Origin: Rhynchospora pubera
Taxonomy: Eukaryota; Streptophyta; Magnoliopsida; Poales; Cyperaceae
Length of the DNA: 64,000 nt
NCBI GenBank assembly: GCA_028095005.1
Contig: CM051460.1
Coordinates: forward strand, 111,387,039 to 111,451,038
Reading direction: 5' to 3'
This document shows, piece after piece, positions 22,101 to 34,379 of this stretch; the stretch's first letter is position 1, and each line of letters starts with the position of its first letter. The notes beneath the pieces were generated by a model. The model was given only the letters and a program-made list of their open reading frames with translations, made no database searches and was not told the DNA's origin. The position numbers were made by a program, and so were the translations under genes.

Positions 22101-22995
22101 GTGGTCTGACTGCAGCGGAGTTGATTGCCAGTACAACAGGTTCCTCTTCTGAGCTACTGTACTGTAGTTCCCCCTCAGTATCATATTCACGCTCAGAGGC
22201 AGTTTCCTCATCAGAGATCTGAAAGTTTGTACACCGGAATATGACACGACATACTTCATCTTCTGTTTCTTCATCTGACGGGTCATTGTCATTCCAAGAC
22301 CATGTCAGGCATTCCTCCCTGGAGTGTCCCCAGACTTGATGGTATCGGCAGTACGCTTTTCTTCCAACATCATTTCCTTTCTTTGCTTTATGTGGTTTTG
22401 GCTGTCTATTTATGGCTTGTGCCCGAAGTGTCCCATTTTCAGTTTCTGGCATCTCCCAGGGGTTTACACGGTTTCCGTGTCTAAAGTGCCTATCGGGACT
22501 TTCATGTTTCGGTCTCAATTTCCCTGTTATTTTGATTTTGTGTGGTAATTTGTTGCAAGGGGAGGTGTTGTCGAGCTTAACCAATTTCATTTTCATGCGG
22601 TATTGCCCCGTGTGGTTTTGTTTATTTTTTATTTGTTGGGTTGAGTTGGTTTCGGCATTTTTGTGTCTCGAATGGCCAGACTCATACCTCATGGGAGGGC
22701 ATACCCGCTTGTGCGAGCTTTCGCCTCTTTCTCGCCGACTTGTTTCAGGATCCTCGAATGAGTTGTCACAGAACCAGGAGTGCTTTGTTTTATGGCGATG
22801 ATTTTCTGCATTGGCTTTCCCTTTTCCTTTTCCTGGGGGATGATTGGTTTTGGGTTTTGGTCTTTGTCCTTCTTGGATGACAATGCCGGCTTCGCTCCTT
22901 CTTCGTGGGAGGTTTCCTGAGTTGCCTGAGGTAGCATGGCCGGGTTTCATGGCCTTTTTCTGTTCTGCCCCCTGTTTCTGGGTGCGGTCTTTCAA
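19192..22995 (-). pseudogene. Tat-type pol, N-part: zinc knuckle, protease, RT
   Basis: The frame is 1,267 codons in the same phase as 16849-19146. Residues 1-380 are basic then acidic and disordered, with a C-X2-H-X4-H-X4-C motif at Cys216, His219, His224 and Cys229. A retropepsin-like domain has VLIDPGSS with Asp485 and ALLGRLWLH about 70 residues later. RT spans roughly 950-1190: LISAGFIREEETPDWVANIV, RVCVDFRDLNKVCPKDDFPL, and the active site ECYVDDLVVKS (YVDD at 1107-1110). Native RNase H begins at about 1245. The reading ends at TAG 19192-19194. The upstream end is a TAA at 23074, so this was one long polyprotein. Confidence 0.9.
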
Positions 22996-23073
22996 TGCTT
23001 TGAGTTCTGCCTCTATTGAGATCCTTTCCTTTCGTTCAGTCTTTAGCCTAGCTATCAGGGTTTCGACTAAGGT

Positions 23074-25125
23074 TTATATCTCAATGTTTTGTCCAGTCAT
23101 CCTTCTCAGAGCGTTTGTGCAGAAATCCAAATCTATTAGGAGTTGACGCTTTTCCCTTAAGGTGAAGGTGGCGCCATTTTCTCCAGGCGGTTTTTGGGGT
23201 TGTCCATTGCTCGAGGTGGTATTTGGTTGTGTTTGTTTTGACCTCGTGTGGTGAGCGGGGCCATCTATTGTGACTCCTTGAATTGGACCTCGGCCTACAT
23301 GGGTTACTTTCTTTGAGCTGTCCGCTGTTTGTGATTCAAGCGGGCTTTCTTTTGGCTTGGCTGTTTTCTTTTGGGTGAGTTTCGGTTCACTTTGCGAGCT
23401 GTCGCCTTGGGTTGTTGAAGATTCTTCCTCTTCGCTATCTGTGTCAGACTTGCTCACAGTGATTGCCCGACAGCTTTCAGAGGTATCTTGCCCCCTGGCG
23501 GCATTCTTCAATTTTCGCACATCGGCGATAGTTTCCTTTTGGATATTGATGAACACTTCGGGATCATAATACCCTTTTATCGTGTCATCTTCATAATGTC
23601 TGGGCTATGCACTGGGGATGGGATAGTGAGGAGATGGCTCATAACCTTCTATACCCTCCACAATTGACGCTTGCCTGAACTGTTGGGTGATTTCTGCTTC
23701 CGTTTCCAGATTTTGATTGGTGAGAGGGGACACCAGGTTTCTGATTCGGCCGTATTCCAGCGAGCATATCTCCCTTCGTGACCTGTTATGCCTTATCTTT
23801 TCTACCCATGGTAAAGGAGAGGCTTGTATTTTACCAGTTCGCTTAGAGCTTGTGGGCGGTCGCCTTTTTGGCTAGGGGTCTAGGATAAAGGGTTGCAGGT
23901 CGACCAGGTAAGGATGTTCTGGCTCCAACTCATCATCACTTCCTTGCCATCCGACTCTTTTGCTAGGTTCTTCCAGTCGGTTGACCAGGTGATTCATCCA
24001 TCCGACAGGGTCGGCGAGGGACTGGTACTCTTCTTCGGGGAACTCCTCTTGTTTAGGCTCTTTCGAACCCGAGTCATCGTCAATGGTTATCATTTGGCAT
24101 GATTCAGAGCTTTGGTTTTGGCTTTCTCCCTGGTTTTGGCTTGAAGGGATGGTATTTTCAGTTTGGTCATCAGTAGAGGTAGCGGCTGCCCCCTGTTCAG
24201 TGCTGGCATTTTCCTCCGTCTCTAGTTCAGCGGGTTCGTTTTCTCCATCTGCCTCTTCAGTGGACGTGGCTTCCTAGATCTGGTTGACCATTTGCCGTAC
24301 TATTTCTCCCAACTCCTCGAGAGTAAGGTCAGGTTGGCCCGGGATGTTAGGGATATGGATGTCTAAGTTTACCATTCTTGGTTGCCGTCCTCGCAGGTTG
24401 GCAGGGTCCATTTGCTCAGCAGGATCTAGCACAATCTCATAGTCATATGCCATCTCCTCTGGGTTAGTTTGGTTTCCTTCTGTGGTTTCGACTTGTGGTT
24501 GTGGTACTTCAGAGGACTCGCCTTTGTCAAAGTCATGATGGCCTACTCGATGACAGGTGGCGTCATCACGAGAGGATTCGCCTTTGAGCAACCTATTCTT
24601 TCCTTTACTGGTGCCTTTGTTTCTCCTTTGATAGGTTATTAGTTCCTTCTCGTTTGCTGGCTTCTTTCTTCTTTGGTATATTCTAAGGGCTTTAGGACTC
24701 TTGACCTCTTCTTCATCATCCTCAGTGGGACAATAAGTATCATCATCGCTATTTACCCTTAGGTTCCTCATGAGTTCGCTGGTTGTCATGGCCTCGGTTT
24801 CAGCGATGGCTTGCTCCAGCTCACGCCGCGCATTTTCATCCCATTCAGGTTGAGGCCGGACAGTCATGCGAGCGTTTCTCCTTTGTTGCCTTTTCCTGTT
24901 GGATTGGCTACATGGTTTCAAGGAAGGCTCATCATCATCCGTCCAAGCTGCAATTCGGGCGGAGAGGCGGTCATAATTTTCCGACTCGGAATCATCAGAC
25001 CCTGAACCGCTGATATAACGACAGTTTCCAGCTTCAGAACCGTCATCATCGCTACTATCATTGTCAATGTCATTGTGATTTTGTACAGCCTTTCTATTTG
25101 TGCCCGAAAACGGGCGGTTTCCCAT
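23074..25125 (-). pseudogene. Gag-pol linker, frame shared with pol, broken by stops
   Basis: One minus-strand frame, in phase with pol, runs from about 25125 to 23074. It is cut by TAG at 24274-24276, TAG at 23872-23874, TAG at 23605-23607 and TAA at 23074-23076. The encoded sequence is rich in Asp, Glu, Ser, Gln and Arg, with basic clusters such as YQRRKKPANEKELITYQRR. No catalytic domain is recognised. Three short ordered stretches stand out: LTLEELGEIVRQMVNQI, DPVGWMNHLVNRLEEPSK and REKRQLLIDLDFCTNALRRM. I infer a spacer or structural part of the gag-pol precursor. It does not resemble the env-like ORFs I know. Confidence 0.6.
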
Positions 25126-27284
25126 GGATGAGTTCTCCTGAGCCTTTCATAACTGGCTCCTGGTTGTTGTAATATCTCAGCGTGCTGAGCTATAAAGTTT
25201 AGGAATGCAGGGTCTTGTCGTCTCAGGTGTTCCATGTAGGAGAGGATCTTGGTTGCTTGTGAGATGTTCAATCCTTCAAATGCTGAGGTTATGTCGGCTG
25301 GGGGACCAGACCCAGATGCCATTAGGATAGAACTTCCTTGGAGGGTGCTTGGTTGAGGTTCTTCATGGTCAGACTCCACCTCAGGCTCCCTTTCTGTCTC
25401 TTCTTCATCGCTATCAGATTCGCTATTTTGGGCGTTTCCATCAGATGTTTTTCCGCAGAAGAAGAATTGCGGAGAACCTTCGCTATCCTCAGAGTCGGAG
25501 CGCTGGGGAGTTTTGCCCTTGTTAACCTCCTTTAGGACGGTTGCTATGGCTTCCCTTTCAAATTCTTCTGTAAAGTCTGGATCTTTGGGCTTGTTATCCT
25601 CAATTGTTTCTATTTGGGTGGGGAATGTCACCTCGGCCCTGGGACCCGATGTGCGCCTGGAGCGCCGAATCCTCCTGGATCTACGGCGTCGAGTGGTTCT
25701 TGGTGGGGTTGCTTCTGGGCTTATTTCTCCTTCCTCGCGCCCTGTCTCATCAGCTATTTCCCTTACAATCCTGGTTATGGCTTGCCTTTCATATCCCTGG
25801 TACTGTTGAGGGTCTTCGAGGTTCAGCACACCATGATAGCCGACCGGGTCTGAAATTCTCAAGTTTCTCAAGTACTGGGAGGATTCATCAACCTGGTCCT
25901 CCTCAGACAGGAAAGTTTGATTGTTTTGGTTGAGGTGGGCTTGGTTACTCATGCTGTTTTCATATTCCGCGATGTCAGCTTCAGTAACCTCGATATTCTC
26001 CCAGAGGTGTGAGTCCTCCGTACTTTCCAAATGCGCACGCATGATTTCAAAATCTGTGGGGTGGTTAGGATCCGGGTCTTTCTTGTCCCATCCATTTTGC
26101 ACCACAATATCCACCGCAGCTTTCCTTATGGCCATATTTTCAACTTGTTGCTCATAAGTATCCGAGTCTGACATGTTTTCTATCTCCTCATCAACCCTTA
26201 ACTCCTGTTGGAACAAGTCAGGCTCTTGAATTTTCAGTTGCATCAAGAAGTCCACATACTCCGCCACAGCATTGAAAGAGATATGCGGTAGTGAATCATC
26301 GCCTTCTTCCTCGGCTTCTTCTTCTGATTCCCCAGCATCGCTCAAGTATCTGCAGTGCTCTGCGGGTTCATGGGTCTTTCGTTTATAGGTGTTGAGTGGT
26401 GTTCCCTTGGTCCAGAACCTATTTGCCAGCCATGATGCTAGCAATTGGTCCACATTATCGCCATGCATAAGCTCTTGGATCCACCAGAGTGGGTTTAAGG
26501 CGATTTCTGCCTCCAGGATGGGATGAAGGTTGGTTTGACCGCACCAGTAGGAGAGGTCTCTCCATTGTTCCCTTGCTTTTATGTACATTTTTATCCTCCT
26601 ATAACTGGCCGGTTGGCATTCCTCCAATTCCTTATAGAAGGTATCATCATTTTCTGGCGAGTTCGGGTTTATAACCGCGACGGAGAGAACAGCCTGTGTG
26701 GCTTCCTCTATCTGTGCAATCATTTCCATTTCCTCTTCTTTAGTGAGCTTTTTCTCTTCTTCTCCCGAGTTATCCTCCGGGTCTGCATTTGTTGCCGATG
26801 TTGAGATGGCATTGCAGGAAATTCCACCAGAATCACCACCTCCTCTTTCCTCATCACTGTCGAAGCTGCTACCAAAATCGTAGCTTTCCTCTTGACTGGG
26901 AGGGTCCGGTTCGGACCATTCGTATTCCTCGTCAGTGAAGTCAGGACCATCTTGGGCATTTTGGACATTGGTTGAGGTAGAAGCCTCTTTGTTTACATGG
27001 TTTCTTACAAAACTGGTCACAGCAATGGTTTGTTTCATCAAATCAGACACATGCTCTGCCAATATTGCAATGGTTTCTAGTGGAATCCCGGATTCTCCCT
27101 TCTTCTTTGGTATGACAAGGTTGAATCCTAGGTTCTTTATGCTTGGAATACCTTCTGAGTCTAGACATTCATCATGAATGTCTACAAACACTTTACGATC
27201 TTGGCCATTGCTCTTGAAAGGTAGGGTCATTCGGTCCGGCTTCTTTCCTTTGCGGATAAGGGCCTTATCCAATTTATTTATTTC
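24918..27284 (-). pseudogene. Long acidic ORF between gag and pol
   Basis: About 785 codons, in the -1 frame relative to gag and overlapping its end. No ATG starts it; the frame is simply open from the A/G-rich end of gag. It begins with a globular-looking stretch (DRKVFVDIHDECLDSEGIPS) and is otherwise Glu/Asp/Ser-rich. A second ordered segment near residues 225-310 includes RRIKMYIKAREQWRDLSYWC and NPLWWIQELMHGDNVDQLLA. After about 25090 the composition changes abruptly to Met/Thr/Leu-rich, while the acidic pattern continues in the pol frame (MGNRPFSG... at 25125). That indicates a 1-nt indel. No family recognised. Confidence 0.6.
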
Positions 27285-29335
27285 AAGATCTTTTTCTTTT
27301 TCTTTCCTGATGGGGTCATAGGTTGAACAGTGACCGTTGACCAGGTATGTTGGGTTGGGACTGAGTTGGATGACGACTCAGTAGGGTTTTGTTCATTTGT
27401 TGTTGAGGTTTCGGAAGGTCTGACGTCTGCCTGTGCCAGCTCCCGTTGGTTAGAGGGTTCTTCATGTTCTCCCTCATTACCTGAGACATGGTGGCACGCG
27501 GCTGTCCAGAACTCCTCTTCTTTCTTTTCTTTTCCTTTGCCTTTCAACTCCTGCCACACCTGTCCGGTAATTTGAGCCGCAACCTTGGGAGAGATGAAAT
27601 CAGCGAGGGTTGCCTGTGTTGGTTTTTCTTGAACATAGGGATCTTCGACGGTTTCAAGAGAGGTTCTCCTCCAGAATGCCTGTCTAGATCCCACGTTACC
27701 CGTTGTTGTGTTACGGGTCATCGATTTCGGTTGTGTTTTCATTAGTTTGAGTCTCTTCGGGACTACTGGCATGATAGAGCTTTTCCATTTGAGTTGGGGT
27801 TCGGCCTGTAAGGCTCTCAGCTTCTTTCTGGTGTTTTTGTTCAAATATACGCTCCATGTCGTAGGTGGTTTTCCGTCGGTAGTGACGGAAACACGGCGAG
27901 AGCTGGCACTTGGGGCTCCGTTTGAGATGGCATGGGGAGCTGGCTCCTGTCTGGCGTCATCATGGAGAGAGATTGCTCCCTCTTGGATTTTTTGCTCAAG
28001 CCAGTCCTTGAAGACATAACAATCCTCTATGCTGTGACCCAAAACTCTGTGATACACACAGTAGTTAGGGTGATTCACCTTATCCTCCTCCTCAGGCCTT
28101 TTGCATTGGGGCAACCGAATCTCGAGGACTTCCATAGCTTGCCTAAACAGATTAAGAGTTTTCTCCTTTTTGAATGAGTAGGGTTTGCTTTTCAATTCCT
28201 TGAGTGTTGGTCTTTGAGCCCTGGACTGTGAATTCCCTTCATTTGCTTCACCAATCTTTCCCCATCGGGCATTACCAGTGCCTTCAGCCTGGTTAGTGAT
28301 GGCTTTGACTGCCTTCGTTGTTTTGATTTCCAGCTTCTTTCCCTTTTCTTTGTCTTTTTCCTTAGCAGAATAATACAGCTGGTTCATTTCAGGCTCCACT
28401 TCCTCATACCGAGCAACCATGGCTACCAAGTGTTCAAAGGTGGTGACATTATGACCCACCATCCACACCTTCATGGGCGCATGGATACTATTCAAGTGCA
28501 TACGCACCGCCTCAGATTCGCTTATGTTAGACTGGCATCCTGTGTACATGGTTTCCCTCCTTGATACATAGTCGGAGACAGACTCGCCTTGTTTTTGTCT
28601 GGCATTGACTAGGTTGGTAACGGAGACTCGATGCGGGGTCGTCCTAAACCTCGCACAAAAGGCATTCGCCATTTCTTTCCAACTTTGGATGCTGTTTGCT
28701 TCAAGGGAGGCATACCAATCGAATGCCACCCCAGACAGACTTTGTGAAAATTGCCTTAGTAGCCATTCCTCCCTTCGGGCAGTGTTTCCACAGGAGGTTA
28801 TGAAGTGTGACAGGTGTTGACTCGGGGTGATTTTGTTTCCAACCCCATCAAATACCTTAAATTGCGGTACTACATGTCCCTTCGGGTAATCCAGTTGGTC
28901 AAACCTTGCAGGGTAAGGCCGACCTGTGAAATTGACAGGCAGTTGGGTGCCCCCAATCCCTAGAGATTGCAGTTTTTGATCCATGGCCCTTTGCATTTTT
29001 TCCATTATAGCCTCAGGGTCAATGACACTAGTTTCCTTTCTTTCAAGCAACTCCTCTTCAGAGGTTTCACTGGAGCTGCTATCCTTTTCCCGCACTATTT
29101 TGGAGTGGGATTTCTTGGTTTTCTTTTTGTTTTTGGATTTTGGTTTAGAAGCCATTCCTTGGATATCGGTTGACTTAGGTGCATCATTGTTTGAAACAGC
29201 ACAGCTTGGGCGTGCCCCCTTTTTGGCTATGTGTTTTTGGACCTCAGCACATGCTGCGGTTACCCGAGCGTTCTCCGCCTGGAGTTGCTCAAGCTGCTTT
29301 GTTTTCTTCTCCAGCTCCTTGCGAAGCTGGGTCAT
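27278..29335 (-). pseudogene. Tat-type gag
   Basis: The 685-codon ORF opens with a coiled-coil (residues 1-36) and a basic Lys/Ser region. The Retrotrans_gag capsid domain lies at about 155-315, with EEWLLRQFSQSLSGVAFDWY, SWKEMANAFCARF and RQKQGESVSDYVSR. A Tat-style zinc motif YCVYHRVLGHSIEDC places Cys426, His429, His434 and Cys439 in C-X2-H-X4-H-X4-C spacing. The C-terminus ends in a lysine run before TAA at 27278. The ATG at 29335 may not be the original start: the frame is open upstream to about 29425 without another ATG, and an ATG at 29439 lies in another frame. It would package element RNA into particles. Confidence 0.85.
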
Positions 29336-29440
29336 CTCATCAGATATTTCCTCGAGGATTTCAATTTCCTCATCAACATCCTCAGACGAACTTCCATGAT
29401 TTTGGCCGTGTCGATTTTGGGCGAGTCAGGAGGCGTCATT

Positions 29441-32400
29441 GGTGTTTCTTGAAGTCACCTTTATCGTTAATTTGGGCTGTTCACAACAAATGAAGACATT
29501 CTAGCTTCAAGTTGGTTTGAGTCTGGGGCCATGGTGGAAGCAATCAATTGGCGGAGCACAGCGAAGAATGGCTCTGACTGAAGCATGTTGGAGCACTTTG
29601 AGAAGGTTATGGAGTCATCTACACACTCAAATTTTACATTATGCTTCCCAATTTCGACATGCTATGCTTTAATTTTCTTTTGGGTCTGACAGGCTTTCGA
29701 AATGTAAATCCTCGCATGTACCTTCTCTTACGCATTTATCCACTCCCATTGGCACATCTTCACATTCTTGGTTATGACTTTAAATCGACAATTAACATTC
29801 TGTTTTAAGCACTTAATTTCACTTTTATCCTTACCTTAATTATCACTTGTATATGGATGTATTCTTTTGAAACCTTAAAACTTGCAACACCCCCTTACCC
29901 ATGTAACTGAGATGAGATACAGGTTGAGAATGTAGATTTTATTGCTAATTAACGATTGTCAATAAAGCCACCTTGTACTTTGCCACCTGTTTTTTTTTTC
30001 TAAGCAGTCTTGAGCGACTTAACTTTCCATGCTAATTTTGTATTGAGACCAGTCCACTCTAGTCCCTCTTGTTCATGTATACATAACCTTGCATGGGCAT
30101 TGGACCTATTCTCACAGTCATAATGAAGCAAACTTGAACAGTTATTATTGTTGGGTGGTATAGGCTCAGATACTGACATTGTAACTCCACACCCTTTCTT
30201 ACATACTGGTTATAAGAGAAAGAGATGCAACAGTAGAGGCAAATTTTAAAGTCTATCAACTTTACTTTTATCATTTATTACTTTTATTTGGGTGCAGACC
30301 CATTATACCTTTATATTTTTTTTTTATGCATGACATTGAAATATGTTCTTATGATCAATTTTGTTATGGACTCATATCATTCAATGTTTACTGGATGAGA
30401 CATGAACTTTGTCATGAGAACATAAACTCTAACTCTGGATTTACCCTTGGACAAAAAGCATTTTTTTTCTTGTAAAAGAGGCTCATAAGGGTACTTCTGG
30501 AATGAAAATGTGATTCTAATATTGTCATGCTCCTATTTTATTAGACCTAGATCTATATATCCATAAAAAAAGAAGACATTCCATTTTAAACCCTGAACTT
30601 AACTATATTTATTTATTTTTTTTGCTTCAATCAGTTTGGGGCTTAGCTCACTGCCTAAATCAAAACTGGAATCATATCGTGAGGGTAAAACCTATGTCAT
30701 GCTTTTCACAATCAAGTCACCCTCTGATTTTGAACAGTATGCAAAGATCACAGTGTCGTTTTGTATTTGAAAACACAGAAGTTAAACTATCATTCTTTGT
30801 TTTGACATCTAGTGGGCATAGAAAACTTGATTATTCATAAATTTCTTGCTTCTTGACCCTTTTGATAACAATAAACAGTCCTAGAGAAAGTTTGTGTGCA
30901 TTTCAAAATATACTTTTAACATTTATACCTTTACCTGGGCCTGACTCTTACATTTCTAGACAGAATAGCCCCATTTCAACTTTTTAAAACTAGGCACTTA
31001 TTATGACTAGAACTTAACCTATTGACTCTTAATTATGAATTATGTTTATGACAAGTAGAAACATGATGACAACCATAACACTAGTTTTGAAACAAATCTA
31101 AAAAAAAGAAGCTAGCATGGGTTCCATGGAGGTGGAATCTAGGTCACACTCTCCATAAAACCAACAGTTTCCAACCACACATACTGACAGTAAAGATAAA
31201 TTTATGCTAATGCAAATTATTCCTATATACATGACCCTTTAGAGATGCCACTGATGTTCATGAGTGTGGAATCTATGTCACACTCCTCACTAGCATCAGT
31301 GTGATCTTCCACAAAACAAAACCAGCTGAGAAAAGGAAAAAAAAAAGGAAACACTACCAGTGCACTTAACATCATTTTATTCATGTATATATTTTTTGGA
31401 GGCCAATACAAAGGAATTACATCCATTACCTTGAAAATAAACTTGACTTTATAAAATGACAGAGTTTCCACTAGCTAATTGGCCCCCTCTTCTTCTCAGG
31501 AGGTGCTCCTTTTATAGGGGATTTCCAGGGTTTGCTCTTCTCATCAACCTGACATGTGGCAATATCTCAGACATTGTGGTGGGGATGCACAGATGGCAAA
31601 CCGACTTTCTTCTTTCTTCTTTTCTTCACTTGGTGATTTTTACTATTTGGTTTACCTAGCAATCACTTCATGACACTTGGCATTGGTTAATTATCAAGAG
31701 GCCAGCAGTATGACATCTTTACTCACTTCCTGGCAGATGGGCCCCAAGGTCATTAGGTGTTGAATAAGATAAGATCATACCTCACTGTTTTCTATGTTTT
31801 GGAGGTGAGGTAATTTTTTGGCGCCAGAATGGGGGTGCACAGGTGGCATTCATCCATGCCTTCATAGGCAGTGGGTGGTTAAGATGGTCTTGTGAAAGGA
31901 TCAAATTCTGAGTCTATAACTGGGTCTAGGTAATAGGCTTCTTTTCTTCTCCATTTGCCTTTATTTGTATAGCTATTTGGTCTTTAAACTGGAGTCATCT
32001 ATGCTCGGCATGAAATTCCCATTACAACCCCTCAACACATATACATTTGGTCTCAAACAGAAGGATAAAAGTGGAATTGGAATCACAATTGTCTGTGACT
32101 CACTATTGAGTTTCATTCGATTGGTTAATTCTCAATGTTTGCTATTCCATTATCAATGAGAGGGGTCCCTCCTTGTCAGGCCTAGGTACTGTTGTTGATT
32201 TCTTATTGGTTGGGAAGGTCACATGAGAGGGTATATCAGACCATACACTCATACTTGGGTAATCATATGCCATAGATCATTTTGTTAAATTGTTCCTTTA
32301 ATTTCCTTTCCAAGTATTAAGGAGGTACCAATACACCCTCAGGCTCCCTAATTATGCTTTTAATTTGATTCAATTGACTCAATTTCACCTAATTACAAGC

Positions 32401-33800
32401 TTGCCAGATCCTGTAGTAAGAGAGAAGGGTAAAATTGAGATAACATATTTGCCGTAGCCCTTCTTTTTTATTTCTTATGTACTACATTCCTTTGTCCTTT
32501 CCCTTGTTTACTGATTTGCCCCTGGGCCCACCAGGGAGAGTTTATGCGCAGCTTTGATGATTCATGCTCCCAGGCCCCTTTTATCTCCCTTAATCTCATC
32601 AGAGGAAGCATCTAACCGTTGGATTGATGATGCATAATAGAATGTGGTCCTGCCCTGGGGAATGTGTTCCAATCATCCATGCATTTTGTTACTTTTCAGT
32701 TAGCATTTAATACCTTGTACCATGAAGGACTTAAAGCAATCATGCTTTGTTCATCCAATGGCTGTGATTGAAGGGGTAAACTTACCCCCTCTGCCAAAAG
32801 AATCCCCACAGTAGTAGCTCTTCTTCTTTTCAGACTGTAGATTACAGAGAGGGGGGTGATGCTCTCCATTGTTCCGTTTCTAATGCCTTTTTCACCTTTT
32901 CCTTTCACTGGACCTCTCCAGTCGTGGAGATTTGAATCCCTACCATCTTGGGCATGCATTTCCTTTCTTCTGAAGCTCTGTTACATCACTTTCAACCTCT
33001 ATAGAGCTTCTCCATTTTCTATGACATAAGCGTTGTCACTTGGTGCGAGTCCTGCTGCACTCCAAAGTTTCCGTCATTCGATACCTCCAATAGTCCCCTC
33101 CTTCCTCTGAAATTAGCCTCAATTATCGCAAATTCTTCATCAGAAGGATATCAAAAACACCTCAGGTATTCCAATTGGTCATTCTGTTGGGTAATTTTGC
33201 CAATTCATATTTCCCAATTTTCAATACTGCGTCTGTTATTTCTCAAATTCGCCGTCTGACATCCCTCATGTTTGATGTTGTTAGGGTCGTTGTGGATTCA
33301 TCAATGCAGCGGCGTAATTTGTCGGAGTCGCGGCGGCGTTCGGTGTCGACGAGAGGCGAAATCCCACCTAGTCGCGGCATCCCTTCTTCTTCAGGCTCGT
33401 ACTTGTTTCCTTTTTTCTTCTGTTAACCGAATGTGGGTCCCACGGAGAAGAGCCAATTATCACCCGCCACCTGTCCTTTAGTCTATCGGGTTTAGTCGCT
33501 GGTCGGTTCGGGTTCGTTTAGTCCCGCATCCGATACAGTGGCACCCGCATGCCATTTTTTTGGAATTTTGGGCTTCTTTGATTAAATGCCGGCCCAAACA
33601 TATTTTCCCCTTTTTTTTATTTTCTGTTGGGCTTAATTGGAGTTGGGCTGGGTTGGGCCAGGGTAGCATTTCTGTTGTTAATAATAGAAAATTTGATATT
33701 TTGATGTACGGGTCAGACTCAATGTATGGGCTTTCTCTGTGCTCCGTCTTGGTCATGGTGTTTTGTTACGGTCGTGTCATTTTAGTATAATATAGAAGGA
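29441..33800 (-). mobile_element. Leader and long LTR-like region upstream of gag
   Basis: No coding gene is found in this 4.3-kb stretch. Read on the minus strand, a TATA element CCCCTATAAAAGGAGC lies at about 31505-31520. The order of features matches the region 48.4-52.5 kb: ..GTTGTTAGGGTCGTTG.. far upstream, then the TATA box, then a C-rich leader. It also shows paired GGTGGAATCT..GTCACACTC phrases (near 31130 and 31265). I infer the 5' LTR plus leader of the gypsy element. The exact LTR borders and primer binding site were not identified. Confidence 0.45.
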
Positions 33801-34306
33801 TTTCGGATTTATGAACATTATGTCTATGTTTCATAGTCATTCAAGAAGCCAATTTCTCTTCTCTCTTTTTTTTTGCGTAGCATTTTTTAGAGGTAAACAA
33901 GGCTCAATACCAGTACCAAATACTTGACTGCTGCCAGCTTAGAATACAAAGAACTAGAGTTTGTAATCTATCTACTGATACAGCAAAAGCATACAACAAC
34001 ATTGACCAGCAAAGGTGCTCCTAAGAAATAGATGGATCAGTACTGAAACCTAATACAGAAAAAGATAGTTAGACCAAACTATGTACAGGTCAATCAGAAG
34101 CTAAAATTAAGCATAATAACCTTCATTATACTTAAGCCAGATCCTTAAATTTAAAGGAGCTAGAAAAATTGATCAAAATTGAGAAAAATTAACTAAACCT
34201 CCTCGAGATTAAGACCGAAGAAATGATTAGTTACACTAATTTAGGCTTAAAACAGAAAAATTAAGCCTGAAAAAAGAGCAGAGAGAGAGAAAGAGAGCAC
34301 CGAAAC

Positions 34307-34379
34307 CAGCGATCAGAGAAGAAGCAACAACGATTGGTTCTTGCACCGTGAAAATCTTCAACTTCTCCATAACACCCAT
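34307..34379 (-). CDS. First coding exon of a small host gene (partial)
   Basis: On the minus strand an ATG at 34379 follows a CT-rich leader (34380 to about 34690). It opens MGVMEKLKIFTVQEPIV, then AASSLIAG-like residues, and ends in a GT donor at 34306-34305. The N-terminus looks like that of a short membrane-associated plant protein, perhaps a small mitochondrial subunit, but I cannot name it. No second exon was recognised between 33840 and 34300, which reads as intron. The gypsy LTR-like block begins beyond that, so the rest of the gene may be displaced outside the recognisable region or lost. Confidence 0.45.

Larger units (their letters stand above)
11531..29440 (-). mobile_element. Ty3/gypsy element, Tat/Ogre-type, giant, left end lost
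   Basis: On the minus strand: gag (29335-27278), an acidic linker (27284 to about 22995), then protease, RT, RNase H, a second RNase H and integrase (22995-16849). Two antisense genes (11531-15455) and a repeat-rich 3' region (15456-16848) follow. The extra archaeal-type RNase H between the native RNase H and integrase is the defining trait of the plant Tat lineage (Ogre, Grande, Retand relatives). The internal part alone is about 18 kb. Five in-frame stops, two frame changes and a lost integrase Asp make it inactive. The 3' LTR is missing. Confidence 0.85.

Noticed and set aside
21811..23146. Plus-strand open frames opposite pol
   Set aside because: Shadows of a long minus-strand frame with protease and RT motifs.
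24918..27284. Envelope-like gene in the gypsy linker
   Set aside because: No signal peptide, membrane segment or cysteine pattern; it sits between gag and protease, not after integrase.
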